A DNA stretch of 64,000 bases from Azospirillum sp. 412522 (GTDB taxonomy: Bacteria > Pseudomonadota > Alphaproteobacteria > Azospirillales > Azospirillaceae): contig NZ_RWIJ01000003.1 in assembly GCF_019805165.1 (NCBI RefSeq), positions 186,001-250,000 on the forward strand, given 5' to 3'. The notes beneath the pieces were generated by a model. It did no database searches. It was not told the origin of the DNA and saw only the letters and a list, made by a program, of their open reading frames with translations. Shown one piece after another: positions 34,389 through 45,173 of the stretch (position 1 is the first letter of the stretch; each line of letters opens with the position of its first letter). A program made the position numbers and the translations under genes.

Positions 34389-35321
34389 CTACTTTCCGGC
34401 CTTCAACTGGTCCCGCGTCAGCCAGAACACCTCGCCGAAGCTGTTGGCGGTCTGCAGCCACAGGAAGTCCAGGTGGGGATAATCCGCCTCCAGGATCTCG
34501 CGGCCGGTGCCGAACTCGCAGAGCAGGCCGCCCTCCGGGGTCAGGTGCTTGGGCGCTTCCTTCAGGATGCGGCGGACGATGTCCAGCCCGTCGTCGCCGC
34601 CGGCCAGCGCCATTTCCGGCTCGGCCCGGAATTCCGGCGGCAGGGCGCTCATCGCCTCGGCGTCGACATAGGGCGGGTTGGTGATGATGACGTCGTATTT
34701 CCGCGTCTTCAGCGGCGCGAACAGATCGCCCTGATGCAGGGTGATGCGATCCTCGAACCCGCTGTCGGCGACGTTGCGCTTCGCCACCTCCAGCGCGTCG
34801 GGAGACAGGTCGACGGCGTCCACCTGGGCCTCGGGGAAGATGCGGGCGGCCAGGATGGCGAGGCAGCCGGAGCCGGTGCAGAGATCGAGCACGCGCTCCA
34901 CCGAGGTCGGATCCTCGACCAGCGTGAAGTCGTCGCCGCCGAACATGTCGGAGAACAGCAGCTCGCCGATGTAGGAGCGCGGGACGATCACCCGCTCGTC
35001 GACATAGAAGGGGATGCCCTGGATATAGGCCTTGTTCAGCAGATAGGGCGCCGGCTTGCGGGTGTCGATGCGGGCGTGGAGAATGCCGGCCACGGCCTCG
35101 CGCTCCGCCGCGGTCAGCCGGGAATCGAGATAGGGGTCGAGCTGGTCGACCGGCAGGTGCAGCGTTTCCAGCACCAGGAAAACCGCCTCGTCGAAGGCCG
35201 AGGTGGTGCCGTGGCCGTAATCGAGGTCTGCCTCGTTGAAGCGGCTGACGCCATAGCGCAGGAAATCGCGGATCGTCTTCAGCTCGGCGGCCGCGGAGGC
35301 GGCGGTGTGCTTTGTGGTCAC
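34389..35321 (-). CDS. prmB: Ribosomal protein uL3 glutamine methyltransferase PrmB
   Basis: SAM-dependent methyltransferase that modifies a glutamine of ribosomal protein L3. The 310-residue protein has the PrmB-type N-terminal helical domain (TIRDFLRYGVSRFNEADLDY), the SAM-binding LDLCTGSGCLAILAA and the glutamine-methyltransferase motif TNPPYVDAEAM. The GTG at 35321 is the best start, giving normal family length; the frame remains open to 35411. It is downstream of the arsC-like gene with a 43-base gap. Confidence 0.92.
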   Translation of the reverse strand: MTTKHTAASAAAELKTIRDFLRYGVSRFNEADLDYGHGTTSAFDEAVFLVLETLHLPVDQLDPYLDSRLTAAEREAVAGILHARIDTRKPAPYLLNKAYIQGIPFYVDERVIVPRSYIGELLFSDMFGGDDFTLVEDPTSVERVLDLCTGSGCLAILAARIFPEAQVDAVDLSPDALEVAKRNVADSGFEDRITLHQGDLFAPLKTRKYDVIITNPPYVDAEAMSALPPEFRAEPEMALAGGDDGLDIVRRILKEAPKHLTPEGGLLCEFGTGREILEADYPHLDFLWLQTANSFGEVFWLTRDQLKAGK

Positions 35322-35364
35322 GGGCGGCGGACTCCGGTCAGGGGGCGGGGGCGGCGAATGTGGG

Positions 35365-35706
35365 TCAAAGGATGTCCAGAACCGACTCCGGCGGGCGGCC
35401 GACGCGGGCATGGTCGCCCCTGACCACGATCGGGCGCTCGATGGCCGCCGGGTTGGCGGACAGGGCGGCGACCAGCGCCTCGCCGTCGAGATCCTTGGCG
35501 ATGCCGGCCTCGGCCGCCTCCTTGGCGCGGGTGATGTCGCGCGGACCCTTGCCCAGCTTGGCGAGGATGGCCGACAGCACCGCCGGGGAGGGCGGGGTCT
35601 TCAGATACTCGACCACCGTCGGCTCGACGCCGCGGGAGCGCAGAAGCTCCAGCGTCTCGCGCGACTTGCTGCAGCGCGGGTTGTGATAGATCGTCACGTC
35701 GCTCAT
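35365..35706 (-). CDS. arsC: ArsC-family protein (glutaredoxin-type arsenate reductase)
   Basis: Thioredoxin-fold protein of 113 residues. The active-site cysteine is in IYHNPRCSKSRETLELLR (Cys12), and the C-terminal RPIVVRGDHARVGRPPE supplies arginines that bind oxyanion in ArsC of E. coli type. Reduces arsenate with glutaredoxin/glutathione if active. No arsB, arsR or acr3 is nearby; such orphan copies are frequent and may have another role. The ATG at 35706 follows GGAAG, and prmB follows. Confidence 0.88.
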   Translation of the reverse strand: MSDVTIYHNPRCSKSRETLELLRSRGVEPTVVEYLKTPPSPAVLSAILAKLGKGPRDITRAKEAAEAGIAKDLDGEALVAALSANPAAIERPIVVRGDHARVGRPPESVLDIL

Positions 35707-35946
35707 GGCAGGCTTCCAAGCTCGAAGGGCAGGGGCCGAAAAGGCGGTTTCGGAGGCTGGCCGGACTGATACACCCAACCCGCGTTCCGCGCCAATCCGG
35801 CATGCGGAAACGGGTGCCGCGGCGCAACAACCGTCAGGTGACAAGGGCAGGTTTTGGTATTATTTTGCGCGCTCGCTTTTCCCAAGGTCCATCGCGCCGT
35901 ATTCGGCGGGCTGGCCCTGCGGAACAGAACCGATGCCCAGATACGG

Positions 35947-37200
35947 ATGCCGGCCGTGACCAAGCTCTCGCTCTCCAAGGACAAGATCAACATCCTTCTT
36001 CTGGAAGGTGTCCACGACAACGCCATCGACGAGCTGGCCCGCGGCGGCTACGCCTCCGTCGAGCGGCTGCCGCGCGCCCTGGACGAGTCCGAGCTGCTGG
36101 AGCGCATCGGTTCGGTCCACATCCTGGGCATCCGGTCGCGCACCCACCTGACCGCCAAGGTGTTCGAGGCGGCGCAGAAGCTGATCACCGTCGGCTGTTT
36201 CTGCATCGGCACCAACCAGGTCGACCTGAAGGCGGCGCGCCGCAGCGGCGTCCCGGTGTTCAACGCCCCCTATTCCAACACCCGGTCGGTGGCGGAGCTG
36301 GTGATCGGCGAGATCATCATGCTGATGCGCGGCATCTTCGAGAAGTCGCAGCTGGTCCATGGCGGCGGCTGGATGAAGTCGGCCAAGGACAGCTACGAGA
36401 TCCGCGGCAAGACGCTGGGCATCGTCGGCTACGGCCATATCGGCACCCAGGTGTCGATCCTGGCCGAGGCGATGGGCATGCAGGTCCGCTTCTACGACAC
36501 CGTGCGCAAGCTGGCGCTCGGCAATGCGCGCGCCTGCGACTCGCTGGAGGAGCTGCTGTCGGTGTCCGACGTGGTGACCCTGCATGTGCCGGACACCCCG
36601 CAGACCCGCGACATGATCGGCGAGCGCGAGCTGGCCGCCATGAAGAAGGGCAGCCACCTGATCAATGCCGCCCGCGGGCAGGTGGTGGAGATCGAGGCGC
36701 TGGCCGCCGCGATGAACTCCGGCCACATCCTGGGTGCGGCCATCGACGTCTTCCCGGTCGAGCCCGGCTCGGACAAGGAAGAGTTCCAGAGCGCGCTGCG
36801 CGGCATCAAGACCGCCATCCTGACCCCGCACATCGGCGGCTCGACGATGGAGGCCCAGGCCAACATCGGCACCGAGGTGGCGCAGAAGCTGCTCGAATAT
36901 TCGGACAACGGCTCCACCGTCGGCGCGGTCAACTTCCCGCAGGTGGCGCTGCCGGTGCAGGCCGGCTGCACCCGCTTCCTGCACGTCCACGAGAACCGTC
37001 CGGGCATCCTGCGCAAGGTGAACGAGGTGTTCTCCGGCCGCGACCTGAACATCGCCGCCCAGTATCTGCAAACCGATCCGGAGCTGGGCTATGTGGTGGT
37101 CGACGTCAACGGCGATGTCGACGAGCTGGAGGTCGTCAACGACCTGCGCGCCATCGAAGGCACCCTGAAGGCGCGCTTCCTGTTCCCGTCTCAGCATTGA
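35947..37200 (+). CDS. serA: D-3-phosphoglycerate dehydrogenase (E. coli-type with short ACT domain)
   Basis: First step of serine synthesis, NAD-dependent oxidation of 3-phosphoglycerate. The 417-residue protein follows E. coli SerA closely: CFCIGTNQVDLKAARRSGVP, NAD-binding GIVGYGHIGTQVSILAE, catalytic Arg in INAARGQVVE and His in TPHIGGSTMEAQ. The C-terminal ACT domain (HENRPGILRKVNEVFSG, NIAAQYLQTD) is the serine feedback site. The ATG at 35947 is chosen by similarity; no good ribosome binding site is seen and GTG 35956 is also possible. An efficient terminator follows. serA is not linked to serB or serC here. Confidence 0.96.
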   Translation: MPAVTKLSLSKDKINILLLEGVHDNAIDELARGGYASVERLPRALDESELLERIGSVHILGIRSRTHLTAKVFEAAQKLITVGCFCIGTNQVDLKAARRSGVPVFNAPYSNTRSVAELVIGEIIMLMRGIFEKSQLVHGGGWMKSAKDSYEIRGKTLGIVGYGHIGTQVSILAEAMGMQVRFYDTVRKLALGNARACDSLEELLSVSDVVTLHVPDTPQTRDMIGERELAAMKKGSHLINAARGQVVEIEALAAAMNSGHILGAAIDVFPVEPGSDKEEFQSALRGIKTAILTPHIGGSTMEAQANIGTEVAQKLLEYSDNGSTVGAVNFPQVALPVQAGCTRFLHVHENRPGILRKVNEVFSGRDLNIAAQYLQTDPELGYVVVDVNGDVDELEVVNDLRAIEGTLKARFLFPSQH

Positions 37201-37207
37201 GAGGAGC

Positions 37208-37239
37208 GGGCCTCCACCGGTTGCTCGCGGTGGAGGCCC
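37208..37239 (+). terminator. Hairpin terminator of serA
   Basis: A 12-bp perfect stem (GGGCCTCCACCG with its complement) with an eight-base loop starts 8 bases after the serA stop. Confidence 0.75.
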
Positions 37240-37285
37240 CTCCATATCTCTTGTCGGCGAACGGTTTCCTGTTAACAGTGCTGGA

Positions 37286-38008
37286 ATGACCGTTCGCCTC
37301 CTGTTCCTTGTCCTTCCGGGTGTCCTGCTGACGGCGACGCCGGCTGCGGCGCAGTCCAACGGCTGCGGCGGCTTTCCGCCTCCGAAGCTGGCCCTCGATA
37401 CGGTGCTGGCGCCCATTCAGCGTGACGATGGACTGACGGTGGCGCAACTCACCCGGTTGCCGGGACGCACCCCCGGTCCGGCGAGCACCGGCGACAGCCA
37501 TGTGCTGGGGCTGACCCAGGCGCGCTATGGCGAGCAGTCGCAGGTGTCGGCCCTGTTCAAGACGATGGGCGACGGCACCTATTGCGCGTCGGCCAGCGCA
37601 CTGACCATCAGTTTTGGCTTTCAGCAGCGCATCGTCCATGTCGCCAGAGAAATTCCGGCCGACTCCTGCCTATATGGCGAGGTGCTGGCCCATGAGATGC
37701 GCCATGTCGCGGTCGACGAGGCACTGCTGAACGAGATGATGCCGCAGATCCGCAGCCGTCTCGATCAGGTGATCGGAGAACTGGCGCCGGTGCGGTCGCG
37801 CAGCCAGTCCCAGGCGATGGCGGCGATCCGCCGACCACTCGAATCGGCGATGCGGCGGATCATGCAGGAGTTCGGTCGCGAGCGCGACCGCCGGCAGGCC
37901 CAGGTCGATACGGTCGAGGAGTACGAGCGGGTCAGCCGGGTCTGCAACGGCGAGGCCCGCAACTATCTGCCGAAGCCGGCCCGGCGCCAGACGGTGCGCC
38001 GGGGCTGA
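37286..38008 (+). CDS. Secreted protein with HExxH metalloprotease-like motif
   Basis: Exported protein of 240 residues with a clear signal peptide (residues 1-22, LFLVLPGVLLTATPAAA). The central part has LYGEVLAHEMRHVAVDEALL: His136-Glu137-x-x-His140 is the zinc metallopeptidase signature in a helix, and Glu145 or Glu150 could be the third ligand. Three other cysteines (27, 100 and 128) may form disulfides. The C-terminal helix is basic. I do not recognise a named family. The short intergenic gap to serA, with a terminator, suggests its own promoter. Confidence 0.8.
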   Translation: MTVRLLFLVLPGVLLTATPAAAQSNGCGGFPPPKLALDTVLAPIQRDDGLTVAQLTRLPGRTPGPASTGDSHVLGLTQARYGEQSQVSALFKTMGDGTYCASASALTISFGFQQRIVHVAREIPADSCLYGEVLAHEMRHVAVDEALLNEMMPQIRSRLDQVIGELAPVRSRSQSQAMAAIRRPLESAMRRIMQEFGRERDRRQAQVDTVEEYERVSRVCNGEARNYLPKPARRQTVRRG

Positions 38009-38025
38009 GCCGGGAGGGCGCCGGT

Positions 38026-38370
38026 TCAGCGCTTGCGCCGCCGCCGGTCGGTGCTGTGTCCGTCGATGAATTCCGGCGGCTTGCGGCGGACCCAGCGGAT
38101 GAAGGCGGCGATGTCGGGATGGCCGCGGAGCGCCTCGATCCCGTGATAGTGGTCGCGAAGCTGCTGTTCGGTCAGCACGGCGTGGATCTTGGCGTGGCAG
38201 ATGCGGTGCATCGTCACCGTGTCCCGTCCGCCATAGGTGCGCGGGATCAGGTGATGTTCGTTCAGGCTGGCACCCGGCACCATCGGCCGGCCGCAGAGTG
38301 GACAGGCGGGGCCATTGACATCGGCGGCTGGCGGAGGCTTGGCGTCGAAGGGATGATCGGGGAGGCGCAT
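38026..38370 (-). CDS. HNH-domain protein
   Basis: Small protein of 114 residues with a zinc-supported HNH nuclease fold. CPLC (Cys23, Cys26) and a second half-site form the zinc knuckle, NEHHLIPRTYGGRDT carries the catalytic His pair, and HRICHAKIH follows. The C-terminus is highly basic (RRRRKR). The frame extends upstream to GTG 38454, but that region forms the terminator of carA, so the ATG at 38370 is preferred. Whether it is an active nuclease, and its target, cannot be read. A 16-base palindrome lies directly before the start. Confidence 0.8.
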   Translation of the reverse strand: MRLPDHPFDAKPPPAADVNGPACPLCGRPMVPGASLNEHHLIPRTYGGRDTVTMHRICHAKIHAVLTEQQLRDHYHGIEALRGHPDIAAFIRWVRRKPPEFIDGHSTDRRRRKR

Positions 38371-38372
38371 GC

Positions 38373-38388
38373 CGAACCATATGGTTCG
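38373..38388. promoter_or_regulatory. Perfect 16-base palindrome before the HNH gene
   Basis: CGAACCATATGGTTCG is a perfect palindrome ending two bases before the chosen ATG. It may be an operator, or chance; no second copy was seen. Confidence 0.35.
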
Positions 38389-38436
38389 AGCCGGGCCGTC
38401 GGCCAGGATGGTCCGTCGCAGGCCGATGCCGCAAAG

Positions 38437-38473
38437 AAAAGGGGGAAACCGCACCCGCGGCTCCCCCCTTTGT
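38437..38473 (-). terminator. Intrinsic terminator of carA
   Basis: On the minus strand an AAAGGGGGGAGCC arm pairs with GGTTTCCCCCTTT around an eight-base GC-rich loop, followed by a T-rich tail, 25 bases after the carA stop. Confidence 0.8.
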
Positions 38474-38497
38474 CGACAATCCGGCCGATATCCGGCG

Positions 38498-39670
38498 TCA
38501 GGCCGCCTTCTTCTCGGCGATCAGCTGGACGAAACGGTCGAACAGATAGTGGCTGTCCTGCGGGCCGGGCGAGGCTTCCGGATGGTACTGCACCGAGAAG
38601 ACCGGCTTGTCCTTCAGGCGGATGCCCTCGTTGGTGCCGTCGAACAGGCTGACATGGGTGACCTCGGCGTCGGCCGGCAGGGTCTCCGGCACGACGACGA
38701 AGCCATGGTTCTGGCTGGTGATCTCGACCCGGCCGGAGGCGAGATCCTTCACCGGATGGTTGGCGCCGCGATGGCCCAGCGGCATCTTGGTGGTCTTGGC
38801 GCCGAGCGCCAGCGACAGCATCTGGTGGCCCAGGCAGATGCCGAACATCGGCACGCCGGTGTCCAGCAGGCCCTTGATCGTCGGCACGGCATATTCGCCG
38901 GTGGCGGCGGGGTCGCCGGGGCCGTTGGACAGGAAGACGCCGTCCGGCTGGTGGCGCATCACGTCCTCGACCGACGCGGTCGACGGCACCACCGTCACCT
39001 TGCAGCCGGACGCGGCGAGGCAGCGCAGGATGTTGCGCTTGGCGCCGTAATCGATGGCGACGACATGGTACTGCGGCTTGTCCTGGGTGGCGTAGCCGCC
39101 GCCGATGGTCCAGCCGGCTTCGGTCCAGTCATAGGTCTGGCGGCAGGACACGTCCTTGGCGAGGTCCATGCCCTCCAGCCCCGGCCAGCCCTTGGCCTTG
39201 GCGACCAGCGCCTCGATGTCGAACTTGCCGTCCGGGGCATGGGCGACGACTCCGTTCGGCGCGCCCAGGTCGCGGATGCGGCGGGTCAGGCGACGGGTGT
39301 CGATCCCGGTCAGACCGACGAGGCCGTAGCTCTTCAGCCAGTCGTCGAGATGGCGGGTGGCACGCCAGTTGGACGGGTCGGTGATGTCGGCGCGCAGGAT
39401 CAGGCCACGGGCGGCCGGCGTGATCGTCTCGATGTCCTCGAGGTTGGCGCCGGTGTTGCCGATGTGCGGGAAGGTGAAGGTGATGATCTGGCCGGCGTAG
39501 CTGGGATCGGTCAGGATCTCCTGATAGCCGGTCATCGAGGTGTTGAAGCACACCTCGCCCACCGAATCCCCCGTGGCGCCGATGCCTCGGCCGCGGAACA
39601 CGGTGCCGTCGGCCAGGACCAGGACGCCGGTGTGAACCGCATTGTCGGAGGGGGGAGTGGCGAGAGTCAT
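38498..39670 (-). CDS. carA: Carbamoyl phosphate synthetase, small (glutaminase) subunit
   Basis: Class I glutamine amidotransferase subunit that feeds ammonia to CarB for arginine and pyrimidine synthesis. The 390-residue protein has the CarA N-terminal domain (GYQEILTDPSYAGQIITFT) and the GATase triad: nucleophile Cys in GICLGHQML and His/Glu in VQYHPEASPGP. carB is not adjacent; the next gene is HNH behind a terminator. It is divergent from yqeY, as in many alphaproteobacteria, with about 365 bases between. Confidence 0.96.
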   Translation of the reverse strand: MTLATPPSDNAVHTGVLVLADGTVFRGRGIGATGDSVGEVCFNTSMTGYQEILTDPSYAGQIITFTFPHIGNTGANLEDIETITPAARGLILRADITDPSNWRATRHLDDWLKSYGLVGLTGIDTRRLTRRIRDLGAPNGVVAHAPDGKFDIEALVAKAKGWPGLEGMDLAKDVSCRQTYDWTEAGWTIGGGYATQDKPQYHVVAIDYGAKRNILRCLAASGCKVTVVPSTASVEDVMRHQPDGVFLSNGPGDPAATGEYAVPTIKGLLDTGVPMFGICLGHQMLSLALGAKTTKMPLGHRGANHPVKDLASGRVEITSQNHGFVVVPETLPADAEVTHVSLFDGTNEGIRLKDKPVFSVQYHPEASPGPQDSHYLFDRFVQLIAEKKAA

Positions 39671-40035
39671 TCCTGTGAACCTTCCCAAAAACCGCGGCCG
39701 GCGACGGATCGGGTGATCGGCGGAACGGCGACGGCCTAGCGTCCCGCCGGGCGCGCACACGTAGCCGCTCGCACCCCATCTCCGCCGGAATCAGGCGGTT
39801 ATGTGGGATCGAGTGGGCTGATCGGATGGGCCGGACATCCTATATGACGATTGGACGCCCGATTTCCAGCAATAGCTTTGCAGGGCGGCCTTGAACCGTC
39901 GACAAGCTCGGCGAGCTCCGGCGGCGGTCCATCTCCGGCCGGGGCTTTTGCCATGGAAATCGGACGCCATTTTCGGAATAGTCGGCCGGTATGCCGGATG
40001 GCAATTCCCGGCTCGACCAACAAGGAAGACAGGAC
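39671..40035. other. Divergent intergenic region carA/yqeY
   Basis: Holds the promoters of carA and yqeY. I see no gene and no recognisable riboswitch or attenuator. Short frames in it (for example 39851-40039) have atypical composition. Confidence 0.4.
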
Positions 40036-40500
40036 ATGACGTTGCGCACGCAGTTCACCGATTCGCTCAAGGATGCGATGCGCGCGAAGGAGCAGCGCGC
40101 GGTCTCCGCCCTGCGCCTGATCCTCACCGAGCTTAAGAACCGCGATATCGAAGCCCGCACCCGCGGTGCGACCGACGGCATCGACGACGCGGGCATCCTG
40201 TCGATGCTTCAGTCGATGGTGAAGCAGCGCAACGAATCGGCGGGGATGTACGAGCAGGGCGGCCGGCCCGAACTGGCCCAGCAGGAGCGTGACGAGATCG
40301 CGGTCATCGAACGCTTCCTGCCCAGGCAGATGAACGAGGAGGAGGCCGCCGCCGCCGTCGACGCCGTCGTGACCGAACTGGGTGCCACCGGCATCCAGGA
40401 CATGGGCAAGGTGATGGCCGGACTGAAGGCCCGTTATGCCGGCCAGATGGACTTCGCCAAGGCTGGCGTTCTGGTGAAGGCGCGACTTTTCGGCAAGTAA
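40036..40500 (+). CDS. yqeY: GatB/YqeY-domain protein
   Basis: Protein of 154 residues similar to the tRNA-binding tail of the amidotransferase subunit GatB; function on its own unknown. The start TLRTQFTDSLKDAMRAKEQR and the segment MVKQRNESAGMYEQGGRPEL are typical, as is the C-terminal MGKVMAGLKARYAGQMDFAK. The ATG at 40036 has AAGGAAGACAGG upstream. yqeY-dnaG-rpoD is a conserved neighbourhood. Confidence 0.93.
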   Translation: MTLRTQFTDSLKDAMRAKEQRAVSALRLILTELKNRDIEARTRGATDGIDDAGILSMLQSMVKQRNESAGMYEQGGRPELAQQERDEIAVIERFLPRQMNEEEAAAAVDAVVTELGATGIQDMGKVMAGLKARYAGQMDFAKAGVLVKARLFGK

Positions 40501-40551
40501 GGCAAGGGGCGCCGGCCGCTGCGGGGCGGCTCAGGCTAGGCTCATGCCTGA

Positions 40552-40698
40552 CGCCCCTGGCGGCAGGAGGATGGAAGCTGGGCGGAAAGCCCGCTGGTGA
40601 TCCGTGCGGACGAGGTGCTGCGTCTGGAGGAGATCGACTGTCAGGTGCCGTTGGCTGCGCTCTACGTCGTGACGCACCTCGTCGGGCAGCCGGGCTGA
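40552..40698 (+). pseudogene. Possible remnant of a Uma2-like gene C-terminus
   Basis: An open frame in the 321-base gap before dnaG encodes PWRQEDGSWAESPLVIRADE followed by VLRLEEIDCQVPLAALY. This looks like the conserved end of Uma2-family (PD-(D/E)XK-like) proteins. There is no ATG; the only in-frame start is GTG 40597. No N-terminal domain is found upstream. The identification is from memory of the family pattern and is tentative. The rest of the gap shows nothing. Confidence 0.3.
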
Positions 40699-40821
40699 AG
40701 CCTGCCGCCTGCACCCTCTGCGCCCCTTGGGGGCGGCGGCGCTGGTTCCCATACTATGCCTCTGCTATAGCCTTGCGCCCTTCCGTCTCCCAACGCTCCG
40801 CACCCTGGTGACCGTTCAACC

Positions 40822-42732
40822 ATGGCTTTCCCGCCCCAATTCCTGGAAGAGCTGCGCACCCGGCTGACCTTGTCGGAAGTGGTCTCCAAGCGCCTGCGTC
40901 TGATCCGCGCCGGCCGCGAGTACAAGGCGCCCTGTCCCTTCCACAATGAGAAGTCGCCGTCCTTCTACGTCAACGACCAGAAGGGCTTCTTCCATTGCTT
41001 CGGCTGTGGTGCCCATGGCGACATCATCGGCTTCGTGATGCGCCACGACAATCTCGGCTTTCCCGAGGCGGTCGAGCATCTGGCCGGCGAGGCCGGCCTG
41101 CCGGTGCCGCGTCCGACCGAGGAGGACCGGCAGCGCTACGAGCGGCGCAAGACCCTGCACGATCTCGTCGAGCAGGCGGCACGCTGGTTCGAGCAGCAGT
41201 TGCACACCTCCGCCGGCCGGGTGGGACTGGATTATTTCATGCGCCGCGGGCTGGACGGCGAGGCCATCGCCCGCTTCCGTCTGGGCTTTGCGCCCGGCGA
41301 CTCGAATGCGCTGCGCACCTATCTCGGCAAACAGGGCTTCTCCGACGAGGACATGGTCAATGCCGGGCTGCTGAAGCGGCCGGACGATGGCCGGGCGCCC
41401 TACAGCTTCTTCCGAAACCGGGTGATGTTTCCGGTCACCGACCGACGCGGGCAGGTGGTGGCCTTCGGCGGGCGGATCCTGGAGGGCGACGGGCCGAAAT
41501 ACGTCAACACCGCCGATACCCCGCTCTTCCACAAGGGTACGTTGCTCTACGGCCTGTCGCGGGCGCGGCAGGCGGCGGCCGACGGCAAGCCGGTGATCGT
41601 CGCCGAAGGCTATATGGACGTCATCGCGCTGGTCCGCGCCGGTTTCGAGGGGGCCGTGGCGCCGCTGGGCACCGCACTGACCGAGACGCAGGTGCAGGAG
41701 CTGTGGAAACTGATTCCTGCGGCCGAGAAGGTGCCCTTCCTCTGTTTCGATGGCGACAATGCCGGCCGGCGTGCGGCGTGGCGGGCGGTGGAGCGCATTT
41801 TGCCGCACCTCGCTCCCGGCCAGTCGGCCCGGGTCGCCTTCCTGCCCGAGGGCGAGGACCCCGACAGCCTGATCCGCGCGCAAGGACCCAAGGCGATGGG
41901 CGCGGTGCTGGAGGCCGCCATGCCGCTGTCCGACGCCCTGTGGCGGATGGAGAGCGAGGGGCGGCCGACCGATACACCGGAGGCCAAGGCGGCGGTGAAG
42001 GCGGCGCTGGAAGCCCGCGTCGCCGCCATTGCCGACCGTGACGTGCAGAGCTTCTACCGGACCGAGATGCGCCGCCGTGTCGACGAGGCCTTCGCCCCGG
42101 CGCGGCCGGCCTACAACAGGGGGCCATGGGTGCCGGGGCAGGGGCGCGGCCGTTTCGGCGAGGCGCCGCGCCGCCATGTGCCGGGCACGCCCGGTCGCCT
42201 GACGTCGAAGCCGGTGGGGGAGGGGCGCGGCCGCGCCTCCCGCCTCGCCTCGATGCGGGAGCGGATTCTCCTGGCCACCCTGATCAACCATCCGGAATTG
42301 TTCGGCGAACTGGCCGAGCCGCTGGGGCTGTTGCCATTCGGTGACCCGGAGCTGGAAAAACTGCGCTGGGCGGTCATCGAATGCCTGTCCGACGACCGCA
42401 ACCACGACTCGGCACTTGACGCCGCTGCGCTTTGTCGCCACTTGTCATCCGCCGGCCATGAGACCATGGTCGGTGCTTTGCTAGGCGAGTCGACCTATGT
42501 CCATGCCGGCTTCGCCCGTCCGGAGGCCTCTGAGGAGGACGCCCGGAAGGGATGGTGGCCTGCGTGGCGGCATCTGCATCACGAGCGGGTGCTCGACGAT
42601 CTTAGGGAAGCGAAGGCTGCTTTGACCCGTGACAACAGCGAAGCGAACTTCGCGAGGGTCGTGGCTCTTCAGCAGGAGGCCATAAAGTCCGGCTTGGGTA
42701 TGTCGGACGACAGTGACTTTGACGATGTCTGA
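40822..42732 (+). CDS. dnaG: DNA primase
   Basis: Makes RNA primers for replication. The 636-residue protein has the N-terminal zinc finger (CPFHNEKSPSFYV and FFHCFGCGAHGD). The RNA polymerase/TOPRIM core follows, with VIVAEGYMDVIALVRAGFEG and the metal-binding acidic FLCFDGDNAGRRAAWR. The C-terminal region (from about 450) is the DnaB-interaction domain and includes a low-complexity basic stretch (GPWVPGQGRGRFGEAPRR) just before it. Length is typical. rpoD follows in the same direction after 214 bases. Confidence 0.96.
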   Translation: MAFPPQFLEELRTRLTLSEVVSKRLRLIRAGREYKAPCPFHNEKSPSFYVNDQKGFFHCFGCGAHGDIIGFVMRHDNLGFPEAVEHLAGEAGLPVPRPTEEDRQRYERRKTLHDLVEQAARWFEQQLHTSAGRVGLDYFMRRGLDGEAIARFRLGFAPGDSNALRTYLGKQGFSDEDMVNAGLLKRPDDGRAPYSFFRNRVMFPVTDRRGQVVAFGGRILEGDGPKYVNTADTPLFHKGTLLYGLSRARQAAADGKPVIVAEGYMDVIALVRAGFEGAVAPLGTALTETQVQELWKLIPAAEKVPFLCFDGDNAGRRAAWRAVERILPHLAPGQSARVAFLPEGEDPDSLIRAQGPKAMGAVLEAAMPLSDALWRMESEGRPTDTPEAKAAVKAALEARVAAIADRDVQSFYRTEMRRRVDEAFAPARPAYNRGPWVPGQGRGRFGEAPRRHVPGTPGRLTSKPVGEGRGRASRLASMRERILLATLINHPELFGELAEPLGLLPFGDPELEKLRWAVIECLSDDRNHDSALDAAALCRHLSSAGHETMVGALLGESTYVHAGFARPEASEEDARKGWWPAWRHLHHERVLDDLREAKAALTRDNSEANFARVVALQQEAIKSGLGMSDDSDFDDV

Positions 42733-42946
42733 CGGTTGATGATCTGTATTGTCAGCAGTTTTGGCGCCGGTCGATGGGTCACGGTTCGACAGGAAGCGGT
42801 TAATCAGGACGGGGCCGCATGACAGTTTCTGTGATGGCGGGTTCTGGGTAGATACAAGGTTGGGGGTGGAGCGGACGGGCCGGGCAACCGGGACCGGGCG
42901 CTCCTTTCGTCTTTATTCACTGGGGTAATGCGGGGGCACCGATCGC

Positions 42947-44965
<2,019 letters not shown>

Positions 44966-44992
44966 TAGGAAGCGTCCGGTTTCGTGATGAGG

Positions 44993-45012
44993 CGGGGGCC
45001 GATCGGCCCCCG
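44993..45012 (+). terminator. Terminator of rpoD
   Basis: A 20-base perfect palindrome (CGGGGGCCGA and its complement) followed by a T-rich stretch, 27 bases after rpoD. Confidence 0.8.
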
Positions 45013-45097
45013 TTTCCGTTTCCGGGCTTCTGCGTCGGGGCGGTGAACGAGGGGTTGCATTTCCCCGAAATTCTGTCGCAAAGTGCGCCCCGCGGTA

Positions 45098-45173
45098 GGG
45101 CCTGTAGTTCAGCGGTTAGAACGCGCCGCTCATAACGGTGTTGTCGTCGGTTCAAATCCGGCCGGGCCCACCA
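45098..45173 (+). tRNA. tRNA with anticodon CAU, probably tRNA-Ile2
   Basis: A 76-base cloverleaf: acceptor GGGCCTG/CGGGCCC with one G-T pair, D arm GTTC-AGCGGTTA-GAAC, anticodon loop CTCATAA, T arm GTCGG-TTCAAAT-CCGGC, CCA encoded. CAU can be elongator Met, initiator Met or lysidine-modified Ile. The perfect first acceptor pair excludes the initiator. The AGCGGTTA D loop and TTGTC variable loop resemble tRNA-Ile2 more than tRNA-Met. Confidence 0.85.

Noticed and set aside
38371..38454. GTG start at 38454 for the HNH gene
   Set aside because: The G-rich 'ribosome binding site' there is one arm of the carA terminator, so ATG 38370 is preferred.
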